A DNA stretch of 64,000 nucleotides from positions 1 to 64,000 of the forward strand of contig CAYPAW010000058.1 in NCBI GenBank assembly GCA_964408795.1, written 5' to 3'. The position numbers were made by a program, and so were the translations under genes. Below the pieces are notes generated by a model that did no database searches, had not been told where the DNA came from, and worked only from the letters and a program-made list of their open reading frames with translations. Below are positions 15,705 through 24,385 of this stretch, piece by piece (the first letter of the stretch is position 1; each line of letters opens with the position of its first letter). Source of the DNA: JABMQB01 sp964408795 (GTDB lineage: Bacteria; Bacteroidota; Bacteroidia; Bacteroidales; Prolixibacteraceae).

Positions 15705-17414
15705 ATGAAGCATTTTGTTTTTCTTTTTTTTCTGTTGGTGATTTTCCAGGCTGCTTCCCAGGAATGTTTTTTCTCGGAGCCCGTGAGAATTCCCCTTCAG
15801 TTATCCGGCAGTTTTGCAGAATTGCGGTCCGATCATTTTCATTCGGGAATTGATATTCGTACGCAAGGCAAAACCGGATTGCCTGTATATGCGGCTGCCG
15901 ACGGATATATATCCCGGGTGGTTGTGTCGCCCACAGGCTTCGGTCATGCCCTTTATATTGACCATCCCAACGGAACAACGACTGTGTACGGACACCTGGA
16001 GAGCTTCCGGGAACCCCTGGCTTCCTGGGTAAAAGATCTTCAGTATCAAAAGGAAAGCTTCTCTCTGGATGTGTCACCCCCACCCGGAAAATTTCCGGTC
16101 ACCCCAAATACCATGATCGCCCGGAGTGGGAACAGCGGAAGCTCCGGAGGACCCCACCTCCATTTTGAGATCCGGGACCAAAAAACCCAGGACCCCCTGA
16201 ATCCACTGAATTTTATTCATCCGGTGGAAGACCATAAAGCACCGGAAATCCTGAGTCTCGCCATCTATCCCCTGGATGAGCATTCCCACGTGTTTTTTAC
16301 CCCCCGCACAAACCGCTACGACGTAGTCTTTTATGACGGGAAATACCATCTGAAGAAAAATCCGGTGATCCCCCTTCACGGGAAAATAGGCTTCGGTATA
16401 GAATCCATCGACTATCTGGATGCCAACTGGAGCCGTTGCGGAATCAACTCCCTGGAACTTACAATCGACGGGGAAAGTCACGTTTTCCTTGACCTGAACC
16501 GCTTCGCATTTGCACAAACAAGATACCTGAATAGCCTGATCGATTATGCCTACTTTAAAAGCCATAGAAAACGGTTCTACAAAACATGGAAAGATTCCGG
16601 AAACAAGCTGGACATCTATACACTCCGGAACCATGACGGCTCCCTCCAGTTCAACGACAACCAAAACCATACCGTTGAACTGCAGGTTAAAGATTCTTAT
16701 GGCAATACCTCGGTCCTCGAGTTTACCGTAAAAAGTGTGTTCCAAGAGATCAACAAACCGGAGGGAAAAGGGTTTCAGCGGTTTTATCACCATCAAATCA
16801 ACACCTTTGAAGCCGAAGGAGTCCGGTTGGTATGCCCCGAAAATGCTTTCTATACCGATTTTGATTTTGTGTATGACATCCGGTATCAAAACGATCATCC
16901 GGATTTCTTTTCCGACATCCACAAAATACACAGAAATACAACGCCTGTGCATAGCTCCCTCCAACTGTTTATAAAACCCAAAAGTCTTCCTTCCCCGCTG
17001 GAGAACAAAGCGCTGATCGTCATCGTAGATGAAAAAACCGGGAAAGCAGGTTCTGCCGGAGGATCGTTTGCTTCTCCCTATGTTATTGCGAATATCCGGG
17101 CCTTCGGAAGTTATGCCGTGGCTGTGGATACCCTCCCACCCTCCATAAAACCGTTAAGTATCAGAGGACAAAATACCCTGACAGAGAGTGCCCGGATCCG
17201 CTTCCGGATCGATGACGACCTGTCGGGCATCAAAAACTACCGGGGAACCATCGATAACCAGTGGGTCCTTTTTGAATACGACGCAAAAAACAACCTGATA
17301 GTATATACTTTCGACAGCGAAAGACTGGAATTTAATAAGAATCATCACCTTAAGCTGGTCGTCAGCGATCAAAAAAATAACATGGCTGTGTATGAAGCTG
17401 CTTTTTATAAATAG
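15705..17414 (+). CDS. M23 (LytM-type) metallopeptidase, secreted
   Basis: This 569-residue protein has a signal peptide (residues 1-19) and an N-terminal LytM/M23 peptidase domain that should cut cross-bridges in peptidoglycan in the periplasm. The zinc ligands are present: HSGIDI near residue 47 (HxxxD) and GPHLHFEI near residue 150 (HxH), with YGHL between. The remaining ~400 residues are beta-rich without a clear family match and may position the enzyme; one later stretch (SIRGQNTLTESARIRFRIDD) resembles an Ig-like module. It stands alone, divergent from the zapA unit. Bases after the stop carry repeat words rather than a clear terminator. Confidence 0.88.
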   Translation: MKHFVFLFFLLVIFQAASQECFFSEPVRIPLQLSGSFAELRSDHFHSGIDIRTQGKTGLPVYAAADGYISRVVVSPTGFGHALYIDHPNGTTTVYGHLESFREPLASWVKDLQYQKESFSLDVSPPPGKFPVTPNTMIARSGNSGSSGGPHLHFEIRDQKTQDPLNPLNFIHPVEDHKAPEILSLAIYPLDEHSHVFFTPRTNRYDVVFYDGKYHLKKNPVIPLHGKIGFGIESIDYLDANWSRCGINSLELTIDGESHVFLDLNRFAFAQTRYLNSLIDYAYFKSHRKRFYKTWKDSGNKLDIYTLRNHDGSLQFNDNQNHTVELQVKDSYGNTSVLEFTVKSVFQEINKPEGKGFQRFYHHQINTFEAEGVRLVCPENAFYTDFDFVYDIRYQNDHPDFFSDIHKIHRNTTPVHSSLQLFIKPKSLPSPLENKALIVIVDEKTGKAGSAGGSFASPYVIANIRAFGSYAVAVDTLPPSIKPLSIRGQNTLTESARIRFRIDDDLSGIKNYRGTIDNQWVLFEYDAKNNLIVYTFDSERLEFNKNHHLKLVVSDQKNNMAVYEAAFYK

Positions 17415-17660
17415 AGGATCAATGAATCAAAATGGATCAATGCAGATCCATGCAAGTAAATGAACCAGGAGTAATCAGTTACAAGTCAGATGTTCGGATT
17501 TTTAGATTTTTAGATATTCAGATATTCAGACAAACCGTTAACCACTCCCCTATTCCCCATTTTTCACTTTTCACTTTTCACTTTTCATTTTCTTCCCTTT
17601 CCCCTGTTCCACTCTTCCACCTTATCACTTTTCCTGGCTCCTGATACCTGGTTCCGCTTT
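17415..17660. repeat. Low-complexity intergenic word repeats
   Basis: The spacer contains AATGGATCAATGCAGATCC, the TTTTTAGATATTCAGATATT family (17500-17530), four TTTTCAC words near 17560-17585 and the reverse complement of the ACCAGGAGCCAGGAA family near 17630. No gene is supported between 17415 and 17778. Confidence 0.55.
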
Positions 17661-17736
17661 TTTTCATTTTTTTTCTTCTTCCGTTCATGTTTTCCCGGAA
17701 CATAGGTTTTATCATTTCTGGTATATATGAAATGAT

Positions 17737-17744
17737 TATATTTG
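17737..17744 (+). promoter_or_regulatory. -7 element of the dipeptidase gene
   Basis: TATATTTG lies 35 bases before ATG 17779, with only a weak ATTT/TTTC at the -33 position. Confidence 0.45.
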
Positions 17745-17778
17745 TTGCTCATCGAAAACTTTTAAAACAGCATTAAAA

Positions 17779-19461
17779 ATGAGAAAACGATTGTTTGGAT
17801 TCCTGCTGATGACCGCAGCACTGCTTTTTTTACAGGTACAATCTGTCAACAGTTGTACGAATTTCCTGGTTACCAAAGGAGCTTCGGTGGATGGTTCCAC
17901 GCTGATCACCTATGCAGCTGACTCACACACCCTTTATGGAGAACTGTATCACTGGCCGGCAGCCGACTACCCGGAAGGCTCAATGTTGCAGATCTATGAA
18001 TGGGATACCGGGAAACACCTGGGCGAGATACCTCAGGTACCCCATACCTACAGTGTGATTGGGAACATCAACGAGTACCAGGTAGCCATCGGAGAAACCA
18101 CCTATGGAGGACGAAAGGAGTTGAGCAGTCAGCCGGGAGCCATTATGGATTACGGAAGCCTCATCTATGTTGCTCTTCAGAGAGCCAGAACAGCCCGTGA
18201 AGCCATTGAGGTGATGACCTCCCTGGTTGAGGAGTACGGGTATTCCAGCTCAGGCGAATCCTTTTCCATTTCGGATCCTGAGGAGGTGTGGATCCTGGAA
18301 ATGATCGGAAAAGGAGAAAGCAGCAAAGGAGCCGTATGGGTAGCTCTCAGGATCCCCGACGGCTACATCAGCGGGCATGCCAACCAGGCCCGGATCACTA
18401 CTTTCCCGTTGGATGACTCCCGGAATTGTCTCTATTCAAAAGATGTGATCTCCTTTGCACGCGAAAAAGGATGGTTCAATGGGAAAAACAAGGATTTCAG
18501 TTTCTCGGATGTGTATGCACCGGTAGACTTCTCGGGAGCCCGCTTCTGCGATGCACGTGTATGGGCCGGATTTAACAAAGTGGCCTCAGGAATGGATCCG
18601 TACGAAGAATATGCACTTGGACACATCGAACGGGGCGGGGAAAACAACTTCCCGACAAACCGTCTGCCCCTATGGATCAAACCCGATAAGAAACTGTCTG
18701 TTCAGGATGTGATGGATATGATGCGCGACCATTTTGAAGGCACCAAACTGGATATGACACAAGATGTCGGCGCCGGTCCCTTTGAACTGCCTTACCGGTG
18801 GAGAAATTTAACCTGGGAGGTCGACGGCGAAACCTACATCAATGAACGAGCCATATCCACTCAGCAAACAGGTTTTTCCTTTGTAACCCAAAGCCGGAGC
18901 TGGTTGCCTGATCCTATTGGCGGAATCATCTGGTTCGGCGTAGATGACTCCTACAGCTCCTGCTATGTCCCTATGTATTGCGGAATCACAAAAGTACCCG
19001 AATGTTTTGCCGTTGGAAACGGGGACCTACTGACCTACAGCGAAACTTCGGCATTCTGGACGTTTAACTACGTAGCAAACCTCGCCTACCTGCGGTATAA
19101 CGATATGATCACGGATATTCAAAAAGTTCAAAAAACCCTGGAAAATCAGTTTGTTGCCTACATACCGGTGATCGATAAAGCCGCCAAAGCCCTCTACAAC
19201 GAATCAGGAGCCGACAAAGCCAGGGAATTCATCACCTGGTATTCGGTAAACGAAGCCAACAATACAACGAAAAAGTGGAAAGATCTGGGACATTACCTCC
19301 TCGTAAAGTATATGGACGGCAATATAAAACGTGAAAAAGACGGAGAATTTGAACGATCCGAAACAGGGTTGCCCGTATATCCCCTCTTTGAGGGATACCC
19401 CGAATGGTGGTATAAACTGATCGTGGAAAAAACCGGGAATCATTTGAAAGTGGCCGAATAA
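17779..19461 (+). CDS. C69-family dipeptidase, exported
   Basis: This 560-residue Ntn-hydrolase belongs to peptidase family C69 (dipeptidase A). A signal peptide ends at about residue 25, directly before the catalytic cysteine in SCTNFLVTKGASVDGSTL; in this family the cysteine becomes the nucleophile at the mature N-terminus. Family blocks follow: YGGRKEL, EVWILEMIGKG, RIPDGYISGHANQARI, and the DHFEGTKLDMT region. The length is normal. It likely degrades peptides outside the cytoplasm. It is a single-gene unit with a promoter box at 17737. Confidence 0.9.
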   Translation: MRKRLFGFLLMTAALLFLQVQSVNSCTNFLVTKGASVDGSTLITYAADSHTLYGELYHWPAADYPEGSMLQIYEWDTGKHLGEIPQVPHTYSVIGNINEYQVAIGETTYGGRKELSSQPGAIMDYGSLIYVALQRARTAREAIEVMTSLVEEYGYSSSGESFSISDPEEVWILEMIGKGESSKGAVWVALRIPDGYISGHANQARITTFPLDDSRNCLYSKDVISFAREKGWFNGKNKDFSFSDVYAPVDFSGARFCDARVWAGFNKVASGMDPYEEYALGHIERGGENNFPTNRLPLWIKPDKKLSVQDVMDMMRDHFEGTKLDMTQDVGAGPFELPYRWRNLTWEVDGETYINERAISTQQTGFSFVTQSRSWLPDPIGGIIWFGVDDSYSSCYVPMYCGITKVPECFAVGNGDLLTYSETSAFWTFNYVANLAYLRYNDMITDIQKVQKTLENQFVAYIPVIDKAAKALYNESGADKAREFITWYSVNEANNTTKKWKDLGHYLLVKYMDGNIKREKDGEFERSETGLPVYPLFEGYPEWWYKLIVEKTGNHLKVAE

Positions 19462-19647
19462 AGATCAATAAATCAATACGGAGTAAGGGGATTCATGTTC
19501 TTTAGACTCGTAATTTTTGACCCGAAGCTGGTTCATGGTTCCTGACTTTTCACTATTCATCTTACCCCCTTTTCCCCTTCTCCTTCCATTTTTTAATTTT
19601 TCATACCTTTATAATTGTTTATTTTCAAAGGCATCATATGTAACTCG

Positions 19648-19669
19648 CATCCCGATAGCTATCGGGATG
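19648..19669. repeat. Perfect 22-bp palindrome of the TCCCGAT...ATCGGGA family
   Basis: CATCCCGATAG/CTATCGGGATG is a perfect palindrome in the dipeptidase-rplS spacer. The surrounding spacer (19462-19743) otherwise holds low-complexity words (GGTTCATGGTTCCTGAC, pyrimidine runs) and no gene. Confidence 0.8.
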
Positions 19670-19743
19670 AATCATACTCGTTTCATTTCTCCTGTCAGGG
19701 AATACGTTCTTTCTTTACATCGGCATGATCCATCCCAAAAAGA

Positions 19744-19773
19744 TTTGCCGTATCAAAAAAAATATTAATTTTG
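19744..19773 (+). promoter_or_regulatory. Promoter of rplS
   Basis: TTTG (19744-19747), 18 bases, then TAATTTTG (19766-19773) followed by CGGCC. It is one of the best matches to the Bacteroidota consensus in the window. Transcription should start near 19780. Confidence 0.7.
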
Positions 19774-19794
19774 CGGCCGGTTTAAAGCAATCTC

Positions 19795-19812
19795 TTACAC
19801 AAAAAAGTGTAA
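19795..19812 (+). promoter_or_regulatory. Hairpin in the rplS leader
   Basis: TTACAC-AAAAAA-GTGTAA is a perfect inverted repeat in the ~60-base leader, 30 bases before the rplS start. Ribosomal protein leaders are often autoregulatory; here that is only a possibility. Confidence 0.35.
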
Positions 19813-19841
19813 CATTGCCACAATTAAAAAATTACTGAGCG

Positions 19842-20192
19842 ATGGATTTAATAAAAGTAGCAGAAAGTGCTTTCGGCATTGAGAACAAGTTACCTGAGAA
19901 TGTGAGGGCAGGCGATACCATCACGGTACACTATAAAATTACAGAAGGAAACAAAGAGCGAATCCAGAACTTCCGGGGTGTCGTTATTCAGATCAAAGGA
20001 AAAGGGAACACCAAAACCTTTACTGTACGAAAAATTTCGGGAAATATCGGTGTAGAAAGAGTTTTCCCGGTGGGATCTCCGTCGATTCACGGCATTGACA
20101 TAAACAAACGGGGACATGTACGCAGAAAAAGAATCTTTTACCTGCGGAAGCTTACAGGCAAAAAAGCACGTATCAAAGAAAAAAGATATTAA
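19842..20192 (+). CDS. rplS: 50S ribosomal protein L19
   Basis: A 116-residue L19 protein of the large ribosomal subunit, at the interface with the small subunit. Diagnostic blocks are VRAGDTITVHYKITEGNKER, FRGVVIQIKG, TFTVRKISGNIGVERVFP, SPSIHGIDI and RRKRIFYLRKLTGKKARIKE. Full length with the normal basic C-terminus. It is monocistronic here, separate from the trmD/rpsP cluster of other phyla, with its own strong promoter. Confidence 0.98.
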   Translation: MDLIKVAESAFGIENKLPENVRAGDTITVHYKITEGNKERIQNFRGVVIQIKGKGNTKTFTVRKISGNIGVERVFPVGSPSIHGIDINKRGHVRRKRIFYLRKLTGKKARIKEKRY

Positions 20193-20547
20193 TTCGTTAC
20201 ACTACCTGGCGAGAGTTGCAATGAGATTCCGTTGTTATGGTTATTCACTCGCTTCCCCCGCGTTAATTCTTACAAAAGAAAATCAATGTAGATCCATATA
20301 GGTCTATGGGATCAGTGTAATTAATAGAGCCAGGAACCAAGAACCAGGAGCCAGGAATCAGTAACCAGGAACCAGGAACCAATTGCACGTATCAAGGTAT
20401 GAGATAAAAATCTGAAAAACTGACAACCGATTCAGTGACACCCAGCTTTCAGGATCCGGCATCTGCCGGAGAACTGAAAGGTGATGGTGGAACAAACAAC
20501 CGTCAATCGACTCAACTTTTCAATGAGATCCTCTTGCTTACTTTACT
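20193..20547. other. Spacer with ACCAGGAGCC-type repeats, no gene
   Basis: Between rplS and the convergent floA lies AATGTAGATCCATATAGG (near 20285), then a run of ACCAAGAACCAGGAGCCAGG-type words (20328-20385). No hairpin-T terminator or coding sequence was recognised. Confidence 0.6.
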
Positions 20548-21525
20548 CTATTCCTCTTTTCTTTTTTCTTCTTCCCCGGATATGGAGTCCCGCATGGAAG
20601 TATCAGCCATTATATTTTTATATTTCATATAATCCATAACTCCGAGGTTTCCTGCTTTAAAGGCTTCTGAAATAGCCAGTGGCACCTGAACTTCAGCTTC
20701 AATTACTTTAGCCCGGGCTTCCTGAGCTTTGGCTTTCATTTCCTGTTCGAGTGCTACGGCCATGGCTCTTCGTTCTTCAGCTTTAGCCTGTGCAATATTT
20801 TTATCGGCTTCTGCCTGGTCCATTTGAAGCACAGCGCCAATATTCTTACCAATATCCATATCGGCAATATCTATGGAAAGGATTTCAAAAGCTGTACCTG
20901 CATCGAGACCTTTTTCCAGTACGACCCTGGATATAGAGTCTGGATTCTCGAGTACTGTTTTATGGGAATGAGAAGATCCGATTGAGGAAACAATTCCTTC
21001 GCCCACACGGGCCAGCACCGTTTCTTCGCCAGCCCCGCCGACCAGTTGCCTGATGTTGGCCCGGACGGTTACCCTGGCTTTGGCGATCAGCTGAATCCCA
21101 TCCTTCGCTACAGCGGTCACCGGAGGAGTATTGATCACTTTCGGATTTACCGACATCTGAACCGCTTCAAATACATCCCGTCCGGCCAGGTCAATAGCTG
21201 TGGCCATCTTAAAAGACAGATCAATGTTTGCTTTGGATGCCGAAACCAAGGCATGTACCACATTGTCTACATGACCTCCGGCCAGGTAGTGCGCTTCCAA
21301 ATCATCACGATTCAAGCTGACACCCGCTTTGGTTCCTTCAATCAAAGCCCGCACAATAACCCCCGGAGGAACTTTCCTGAAACGCATCAGAAAAAGCTGA
21401 AGCAAAGAAATGCGTACTCCTGAAACCAACGCCGAAAACCACAAGCCTATTGGAATAAAATACAAAATGATAATTAAAAGGACAATGACTCCAATGATCA
21501 TGCCCCATGCACCAATTGATTCCAT
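20548..21525 (-). CDS. floA: Flotillin-like protein FloA
   Basis: This 325-residue protein belongs to the FloA (UPF0365) family of membrane-microdomain scaffolds. It has an N-terminal membrane hairpin (MIIGVIVLLIIILYFIPIG), a PHB/SPFH-like domain with RVTVRANIRQLVGGAGEETV, and a long Ala/Glu coiled coil (QAKAEERRAMAVALEQEM) used for oligomerisation. Length is typical. It is the last gene of a minus-strand operon after nfeD, with 6 bases between them; the flotillin-NfeD pairing is widely conserved. Confidence 0.95.
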   Translation of the reverse strand: MESIGAWGMIIGVIVLLIIILYFIPIGLWFSALVSGVRISLLQLFLMRFRKVPPGVIVRALIEGTKAGVSLNRDDLEAHYLAGGHVDNVVHALVSASKANIDLSFKMATAIDLAGRDVFEAVQMSVNPKVINTPPVTAVAKDGIQLIAKARVTVRANIRQLVGGAGEETVLARVGEGIVSSIGSSHSHKTVLENPDSISRVVLEKGLDAGTAFEILSIDIADMDIGKNIGAVLQMDQAEADKNIAQAKAEERRAMAVALEQEMKAKAQEARAKVIEAEVQVPLAISEAFKAGNLGVMDYMKYKNIMADTSMRDSISGEEEKRKEE

Positions 21526-21531
21526 GATTTC

Positions 21532-21999
21532 TTATTTTTTAGGTTCAACAATTACACTATTTAATAAAACTTTAACCACTACTATTTTCGTCCCCTGATC
21601 GATAAATAGCCCGTTGGATTTGGCTTCTATCGTTTCCCCCTTTATCTTCACCTTCCCCATCGGATTCAGGCGTCCCAGGGTGATCCCGGAATCTCCGGGT
21701 TGTATTTTTTCATGCAGAAAAGTTTCCACTTTGCCGGTAATCTGTGTTTCAAGCAACATTTTTTTTCCGGCTTTCGATTTGAAAAAGTAATAAAACATCG
21801 CAGGAGACGCTATCAGAACAAAAGCCAGCGCGATAAATCCTGCTACCGTTCCGTATTGTACAAATGCAATATAAACACTGATCCCCAACAAGACAAAACC
21901 ACCAATCCCTGCGATGGTTATTCCCGGAATAACAGCAAATTCAATCAATAAAAGCAATAATCCCAGAAAAATCAACAGAATAATTACAAACAAGCTCAT
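21532..21999 (-). CDS. NfeD-family membrane protein
   Basis: A 155-residue protein with three or four hydrophobic segments in the first ~75 residues (FVIILLIFLGLLLLLIEF, GIGGFVLLGISVYIAF, TVAGFIALAFVLIA). A C-terminal OB-fold NfeD domain follows (GDSGITLGRLNPMGKVKIKG, VVVKVLLNSVIVEP). NfeD proteins act with flotillins in membrane organisation. This is a short form lacking the ClpP-like protease domain. Six bases separate it from both clpS and floA. Confidence 0.9.
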   Translation of the reverse strand: MSLFVIILLIFLGLLLLLIEFAVIPGITIAGIGGFVLLGISVYIAFVQYGTVAGFIALAFVLIASPAMFYYFFKSKAGKKMLLETQITGKVETFLHEKIQPGDSGITLGRLNPMGKVKIKGETIEAKSNGLFIDQGTKIVVVKVLLNSVIVEPKK

Positions 22000-22005
22000 C
22001 CCGGT

Positions 22006-22284
22006 TTAATTAATGGTTGCTTTTAGTTCCCTTTCAATCAATGCCTCTTTTAAAGGAATCAGGCTTTCCTTTTTGCCCTTTCGGATTTCACAGCTTCCTT
22101 TGTAATGGGTGATTATCGTGCTCTGCACCGCCTGTAAATAATCATGTTCGCATATTTCAATCAAGGCGCCAATCACATATTCAAAGGAGTGAATATCATC
22201 GTTATGGAGTATCAGGAATTGATCGTTGAGGGCAGCGTTGTCCAACGATCTATCCGGATCTCTTTTAATCTGTTTTGATGTCAT
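22006..22284 (-). CDS. clpS: ATP-dependent Clp protease adaptor ClpS
   Basis: A 92-residue ClpS protein, which delivers substrates with destabilising N-terminal residues to ClpAP-type proteases. The core is recognisable: FLILHNDDIHSFEYVIGAL with the Asn-Asp pair, then the helix ICEHDYLQAVQSTIITHYKG, where the family usually has His residues. Its start ATG overlaps the stop of the SPOR-protein gene by 4 bases, and nfeD follows after 6 bases, so it is translated within a four-gene operon. Confidence 0.9.
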   Translation of the reverse strand: MTSKQIKRDPDRSLDNAALNDQFLILHNDDIHSFEYVIGALIEICEHDYLQAVQSTIITHYKGSCEIRKGKKESLIPLKEALIERELKATIN

Positions 22285-23720
22285 TTGCTATTCAGTATTT
22301 CTTTTGCTTCATTGATGGTTATCCGTTTGCCGTCCCGGTAGGCTACAACAAAGGCATCTTTAACTCCTTCCTGTCTCACTTGTTCCTGCATCTGTACAGC
22401 ATCTTCAAAGGTAGTTAAATTTCCTGTAGTATACACCGTCACCCCCCGGTCATCGGTGTACGAATCAATATCCCGTATCAGGGACAGCTTTTTATACAGC
22501 CGGTCAATGTATTCCGGGAGACTCCGGCTGTAAGCTCCTATTTGGATCTTAAATACGATTTCCGCGGTTTTTTGTTTTTCCGTCTCACGGGTTTTCCGGG
22601 GTTTTTCCGGGGGGGGTAATTCCACGGGAATATCTTCTTCCGGAGGCTCGACCCTCACTGCTTTCTTCTCATCCAATTGCTGCTTTAAGGAACGGATTTC
22701 CTGTGTAAAAAGGACTGTTTCCTCTACCCCCACACTATCCCAATATGCCTGTTCCAGCCGGCGTGCTTCTGCGTAAGCCTGGTCGACCTGTTCCTTCAAG
22801 GACAAAGACTCCTGTTCCAGCGACAGGATCTTTTGCGTTAAAGCCTCCCGGAGGGTAGGCGTACTGCTGTAAAGAGCACGCAAGGAATCGGATGCAGCCA
22901 TGCTTCGCCTCAGGCGTTCCCCGGCTTCCTGACCCTCCCGGAAGAATTCCAGCGCCCGGGGTCTCCTGAAATGCTCCGGAAAAAGGTACGCAATCGCTGA
23001 ACTTACCTGAAAATGAATCCGCTCAAAAGAGGGCTCTCCGGCTTCTGTAACCGCTTCCTCCTCTTCCGAAGGATTGCTTTCAACCGAATGGTCGACCGGT
23101 GTATCTTCCGATTCTTCTGAAAGATTGCTTTCAACCGGATGATCGACCGGTGTATCTTCCGCCTCTTCTGAAAAATTGCTTTCAGCCGGATGGTCGACCG
23201 GTGTATCCTCCGAATGCTGAACAGTTTCCGAAAAAGAGGATCCACGCAACGAATCTCCCGGGGGAGCATTCACCTGATCAGTACAATACTGAATCCTTTC
23301 CTCAACATTCACCGATTCCTTTTCTTCATCGGTTCCATAGTTTTTAAACCGGTTGTAATATTTAATGGCTGAATTCCAAAGCTCCTGACTCTGAAAATAC
23401 ATCCCTACATAGTAGAATATCTTATCGGGGGTATTCCCCGATACCGCCTTTAATAAATACTGATTTGTTTCATCCGTAAAAATACCCTGTTCAGCCAGGC
23501 AGACTCCGTAATAATAATTCAGCATGCTGTTTTGAGGATCCCGGGCCAGGAACTTTTCAAAATAGGAAGCCGCTTGTATGAACTCTCCGGAATCAAAAAG
23601 CTGAACCGCATAGTCCAGGCTGTCCTCCTGAGGAATTGCCTCAACCGAACTGTATGCAGATACCGCCATTAAACAGGCAACAGAGGTGATCGCATAAAAT
23701 ATCTTTACTGTAACCTTCAT
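22281..23720 (-). CDS. TPR and SPOR domain protein, exported
   Basis: From ATG 23720 this is a 479-residue protein with a signal peptide (MKVTVKIFYAITSVACLMAV). Then come tetratricopeptide-like helices (SLDYAVQLFDSGEFIQAASY, about residues 35-130), a low-complexity acidic region with three 17-residue repeats, a coiled coil and a C-terminal SPOR domain (FKIQIGAYSRSLPEYIDRL, last ~75 residues), which in other proteins binds denuded septal glycan. It probably acts in the periplasm at division sites. An upstream ATG (23795) would add 25 residues before the signal peptide and is unlikely. It is the first gene of the operon with clpS, nfeD and floA. Confidence 0.82.
   Translation of the reverse strand: MKVTVKIFYAITSVACLMAVSAYSSVEAIPQEDSLDYAVQLFDSGEFIQAASYFEKFLARDPQNSMLNYYYGVCLAEQGIFTDETNQYLLKAVSGNTPDKIFYYVGMYFQSQELWNSAIKYYNRFKNYGTDEEKESVNVEERIQYCTDQVNAPPGDSLRGSSFSETVQHSEDTPVDHPAESNFSEEAEDTPVDHPVESNLSEESEDTPVDHSVESNPSEEEEAVTEAGEPSFERIHFQVSSAIAYLFPEHFRRPRALEFFREGQEAGERLRRSMAASDSLRALYSSTPTLREALTQKILSLEQESLSLKEQVDQAYAEARRLEQAYWDSVGVEETVLFTQEIRSLKQQLDEKKAVRVEPPEEDIPVELPPPEKPRKTRETEKQKTAEIVFKIQIGAYSRSLPEYIDRLYKKLSLIRDIDSYTDDRGVTVYTTGNLTTFEDAVQMQEQVRQEGVKDAFVVAYRDGKRITINEAKEILNSK
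23068..23222 (-). repeat. Three 51-bp tandem repeats inside the SPOR-protein gene
   Basis: About three copies of a 51-base unit encode EDTPVDHPxESNxSEE. The copies differ at only a few bases, so the array is young and could vary in copy number between strains. Confidence 0.8.
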
Positions 23721-23853
23721 GTTTCCGTTCGTACAACAAGTCGCGTATGGAAACATAAAATTACAAAAATTGTGCAAAGCACGTCTGTTTGACAAAGAAT
23801 CATTTTTTTTCTATTGAATTCCGTGATACCCATTAATTTCTTTCAGATTAACG

Positions 23854-23861
23854 TATATTTG
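23854..23861 (+). promoter_or_regulatory. -7 element of the bcp-recA unit
   Basis: TATATTTG is a perfect TAnnTTTG box 47 bases before ATG 23909. No clear -33 element was found. Confidence 0.45.
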
Positions 23862-23908
23862 TAGATCATGCGCTGAAAAACCAGGACTTAACGATAGAAC
23901 AGATTCAT

Positions 23909-24370
23909 ATGAAATTAATGGAAGGAGATAAAGCCCCCTTTTTCAAGGGATTCAATCAGGACGGCAAATGGATCAGTCTGGACGATTTTAAGGGGAAAAA
24001 GCTGATTCTTTATTTTTATCCAAAGGATAATACACCCGGGTGCACGGCGGAATCGTGCGATCTGAGTGATCATTATTCTTTTTGGATAGAAAAAGGATAC
24101 GACGTGGTGGGTATTAGTCCCGACAGTGTAACCTCCCATAAGAAATTTGCTGAGAAATACGATTTCCGGTTTAATCTGATTGCGGATCCTGAAAAGGAAA
24201 TCCTGAAGGCTTACGGGGTCTGGGGAGAGAAAAAAATGTACGGACGAACCACCCTGGGCGTACTGCGTACAACCTTTCTTCTGAATGAAGCGGGAATCAT
24301 AGAAAAGATTGTAGACAAAGTGAAAACCAGGGAACATAGTGGTCAGATCATTGGATTAATCAACCTATAA
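23909..24370 (+). CDS. bcp: Thioredoxin-dependent thiol peroxidase (BCP-type peroxiredoxin)
   Basis: A 153-residue peroxiredoxin that reduces hydrogen peroxide and organic hydroperoxides using thioredoxin. The peroxidatic cysteine lies in PGCTAESCDL near residue 46, with the resolving cysteine five residues later, the arrangement of the BCP/PrxQ group. FYPKDNTPGC and VVGISPDSVTSHKKFAEKY are further family blocks. A second ATG three codons in (23918) is also possible. recA follows after 15 bases, suggesting co-transcription of peroxide defence and DNA repair. Confidence 0.95.
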   Translation: MKLMEGDKAPFFKGFNQDGKWISLDDFKGKKLILYFYPKDNTPGCTAESCDLSDHYSFWIEKGYDVVGISPDSVTSHKKFAEKYDFRFNLIADPEKEILKAYGVWGEKKMYGRTTLGVLRTTFLLNEAGIIEKIVDKVKTREHSGQIIGLINL

Positions 24371-24385
24371 TTAAAATCAAAAGAT

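Noticed and set aside
23068..23222. Short direct repeats resembling a CRISPR array
   Set aside because: The 51-bp units are contiguous without spacers and lie in frame within the SPOR-protein gene.
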